From Hymenobacter sedentarius (GTDB taxonomy: Bacteria; Bacteroidota; Bacteroidia; Cytophagales; Hymenobacteraceae), in the NCBI RefSeq assembly GCF_001507645.1, contig NZ_CP013909.1:1488001-1552000 (forward strand): a stretch of 64,000 nt of DNA, given 5' to 3'. The notes under the pieces were generated by a model that did not search any database, had not been told where the DNA came from, and worked only from the letters and a program-made list of their open reading frames with translations. Position numbers and translations under genes: made by a program. Below, one piece after another: positions 61,903-64,000 of this stretch; the stretch's first letter is position 1, and every line of letters starts with the position of its first letter.

Positions 61903-61974
61903 CCCGGCAGCGCGAAGCGGCGTTTCGGCCCCCCACGGCCGTAGGGAGCCGAAACGCCGCTTCGCGCTGCCGGG
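61903..61974. repeat. Perfect 27-bp GC-rich palindrome
   Basis: Arms 61903-61929 and 61948-61974 (starting CCCGGCAGCGCGAAGCGGCG) are exact complements with an 18-nt loop. It is 12 bases after the stop of the second isomerase gene. There is no T-tract, although it could still stop or stabilise the transcript. Confidence 0.8.
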
Positions 61975-61986
61975 TCCGCCCGGGCT

Positions 61987-64000
61987 TTATTTCGTTATGA
62001 GCTTGTTTACCTCGCCCTCGTTCACCTTCACCGGGCGCGCGGTGCGCATCTCGTTAATCCATTCTTTCTCTAGGTAAGTCTGGTAGTCGGAAGTGGCCTG
62101 GCCGCGGGCTTCGCCCAGGGTTTTGGGACCGGCCGGCAGGATTTTGTCGATGATGACGGCGTAGTAGCGGCCGTCTTTCTGCACATTGTAAACGCCGGGA
62201 CCTTTGCTGGCCAGCTCATCCACTACTTTGTTGTCACCTTTCTGGAACACGCGCTGGGTGATTTGTACCGACAGCGGGTTCTTGGCATTGAAGCGCTGCT
62301 CGATGATGGCCGGGTCGTGGGTGTATGCCCGCAGGGAAACGACATCGGCCGAAGCCGTGCGCGCCTGCTTGCCACCGATGGTCGTGTTCAAACCAATGCG
62401 TGCGGCTGGCACTCCTTTTCCCTTTAGGAAAGCCTGAATGCGGGAGGTACGCTGGCCGGCCAAGTTAACCTGCGCCGACGTTTTTACCTGGCCGCTAGCC
62501 ATCACCTGGAGTGTCGTGTCCGTTGCCATCAGGTTGGCGAGCTTGTTGAGGGCTTCGGTGCTGGCGGCCGTGAGCGTGGCCGTGCGGGGCTTGAACGCGA
62601 TGGTGGCCGGAATTCCTTTCGTGGTGGGCATCACAGTTTCGACCATGCCCGAGGCCTCCATCCCGTTGGCCGTGTGCCGGGTAGTAAGGGCAGCCGGTCG
62701 TATAAAGTAGGCCCGGGCCTCATCGCGCAACGCTGGCGTGGCGGCGCTCACAACGGTGCCCTGCACGCGCTGGTCCCACTGGTACTTGGCCTGGTTGGCA
62801 GCGAAGTACTTCTTCAGGCCCACCGTGTCCTCAATGGCTTTGCTCCACACCTTCTCGTCCATCAGTTGGAAAAGCAAGATGCCGTCGCGGTACTCCTTTA
62901 CCAGCATGCGGTAGTCTTCGTACTTATTCTCCAGGCTATTCTTCTCAAAGTCGGTCAGCGACTGCTCCACGTACTGGTCGTAGAGCTGCTGCATGGCAAA
63001 CGAGGGCTGCGCGCCGGTGCGGGGCCGCTGGTTTTGCTGCGCATAAGCTAAGAAGTCCTTCACCGGGTAGGGCTTGCCCATGATGGTGAACAGCGGTGAG
63101 TTGTCGTTCACGGCGCCTTTGCCCGTTTTGGCCCCTGCGGCTGGCGCCGCGTACTTGAAGCGGCCAGCTACCAGCGCGGTATCGGCCTTGCTAAAAACGT
63201 AGGTTTTGGCGGCCGGCATCTCCACAAACTTGTCTTCCTGCCGCACACGCTTCAGGAACGCGGCTTTGTTGAGCTCCGAGCGCGAGTCCTTGGCCACCTT
63301 GCTTTTCAGCGAGGCTTCCATGTCGGCAAACTTGGGCACCGGCTGCTTCTCAATCAGCTTGATAATGTGCCAGCCGTAGGGCGTTTGCACCGGCGCCGAA
63401 ATATCGCCGGGCTTCTGCAGCTTGAAGGCCACTTCCTCGAAGGAAGGAATCATGCGGCCCGTGCCGAAGGGCGGCAGCTCGCCGCCGTTGGCAGCCGAGC
63501 CGGCATCCTCCGAAAATTGAGCCACGAGCTTGTCCCAGTTTTCGCCCTTCTTCAGGCGGCTGTACAATTCGTCAACTTTCTTCTTGGCGGTGAGCGAGTC
63601 GGACTTGGCCGCGTTGGCGTTCATCCGAATCATAAGATGGGCCACCTTGATTTCGCCCTGCGCGGCCCGCTTGTCGTTGACCTTGATGATGTGGTAGCCG
63701 AAGCGCGTGCGAATGGGCGCTGACACTTGGCCCACGGGCGTCTTGTAGGCCGCCGACTCAAACGGGTACACCATCTGCATGGCGGTGAAGTAGCCCAGCT
63801 TACCCGCGTTTTCCTTGGCCGAGGGGTCCTCGCTCAGGGTGCGGGCCAGCTGCGCAAAATCGGCGCCGCCCAGTGCCTGCTGGCGGATGCCCTCAATCTT
63901 TTTGTACGCGGCCAGCGTGTCCTGCGGCGTGGCATCGGGCGCCACGCGAATGAGGATGTGCGAGGCATTCACCTCCTGGCTCATGCGGTCGTAGGCCTCG
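61987..64000 (-). CDS. Parvulin-type isomerase with an OmpA-like segment (partial)
   Basis: The start lies beyond the window; 671 C-terminal residues are visible. Counted from the in-window Met at 63984: rotamase domain 1 (about 1-105, with ASHILIRVAPDA and RFGYHIIKVNDK), rotamase domain 2 (about 110-212, VAHLMIRMNA, FSEDAGSAANGGELPPFGTG, TPYGWHIIKLIEK), a long helical region, then about 460-550 an OmpA-like fold (TATLTAASTEALNKLANLMA...LAGQRTSRIQAFLKGKGVPAARI), and a C-terminal beta region. The domain order suggests a chaperone tethered to peptidoglycan, although the key OmpA Asp/Arg residues are not obvious. It is on the same strand as the SurA-like gene. Confidence 0.85.
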   Translation of the reverse strand, partial: EAYDRMSQEVNASHILIRVAPDATPQDTLAAYKKIEGIRQQALGGADFAQLARTLSEDPSAKENAGKLGYFTAMQMVYPFESAAYKTPVGQVSAPIRTRFGYHIIKVNDKRAAQGEIKVAHLMIRMNANAAKSDSLTAKKKVDELYSRLKKGENWDKLVAQFSEDAGSAANGGELPPFGTGRMIPSFEEVAFKLQKPGDISAPVQTPYGWHIIKLIEKQPVPKFADMEASLKSKVAKDSRSELNKAAFLKRVRQEDKFVEMPAAKTYVFSKADTALVAGRFKYAAPAAGAKTGKGAVNDNSPLFTIMGKPYPVKDFLAYAQQNQRPRTGAQPSFAMQQLYDQYVEQSLTDFEKNSLENKYEDYRMLVKEYRDGILLFQLMDEKVWSKAIEDTVGLKKYFAANQAKYQWDQRVQGTVVSAATPALRDEARAYFIRPAALTTRHTANGMEASGMVETVMPTTKGIPATIAFKPRTATLTAASTEALNKLANLMATDTTLQVMASGQVKTSAQVNLAGQRTSRIQAFLKGKGVPAARIGLNTTIGGKQARTASADVVSLRAYTHDPAIIEQRFNAKNPLSVQITQRVFQKGDNKVVDELASKGPGVYNVQKDGRYYAVIIDKILPAGPKTLGEARGQATSDYQTYLEKEWINEMRTARPVKVNEGEVNKLITK

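Overview
The window comes from a GC-rich Bacteroidota chromosome, most likely Hymenobacter or a close relative (Hymenobacteraceae). The evidence is: a Bacteroidota-type promoter (TTG, 20 nt, TAnnTTTG) in front of rplM; bacillithiol genes (bshC, ytxJ); a single-chain GcvP; a fused E1 alpha/beta dehydrogenase; DUF3891, DUF3089, DUF4136, DUF2157 and DUF1206 proteins; and many lipoproteins and small exported proteins. This genus-level placement is an inference from gene content. I saw no tRNA, rRNA, CRISPR array, prophage or defence island. Most of the window is ordinary chromosomal housekeeping DNA broken up by palindromic intergenic repeats and two IS5-family insertions.

Layout. 0-12 kb: end of a response regulator and its histidine kinase, an alpha/beta hydrolase, a DUF3891 protein, envelope proteins, rlmN, a thioesterase, mnmD, and a DUF2157/GDYXXLXXXXXY membrane pair. 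12-19.5 kb: mostly minus-strand housekeeping genes (5-formyl-THF cyclo-ligase, bshC, rimO, an acyltransferase, pheS). 19.6-33 kb: a run of short exported basic proteins, an M16 peptidase, a lipoprotein gene broken by an amber codon, the fused E1 dehydrogenase, ytxJ, an OsmC protein and lipA. 33-45.5 kb: gcvP, a saccharopine-dehydrogenase-like enzyme, DUF1206, CsbD and several uncharacterised proteins. 45.5-48.2 kb: the rplM-rpsI-rpsB-tsf cluster. 48.3-58 kb: a polytopic membrane protein, an RluA-family synthase, IS copy 1, a PhoR/PhoB-like two-component pair, DUF3108, recA, an outer-membrane protein and IS copy 2. 58-64 kb: a GNAT protein, a MoxR ATPase and two SurA-like isomerases, the last running off the window.

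Functional links. E1 dehydrogenase, lipA and gcvP all belong to lipoate-dependent 2-oxoacid/glycine metabolism. bshC and ytxJ both belong to bacillithiol thiol chemistry. rlmN, rimO, mnmD, rluA-like, rpsB, rpsI, rplM, tsf and pheS serve translation. The two SurA-like proteins are expected to handle the many outer-membrane proteins coded nearby.

The most unusual signal is the repeat content. At least five families of palindromic intergenic elements are present; they separate regulator from kinase in both two-component loci, supply the start codon of mnmD, and are translated in frame inside the linker of the fused E1 enzyme. A short motif, TAGCTCAA, recurs between genes and coincides with the stop codon of four of them. 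I did not find a convincing novel multi-gene system. The best candidates for undescribed biology are the tandem small secreted proteins sharing an APGxPV motif and the OmpA-like segment inside a parvulin-type chaperone.
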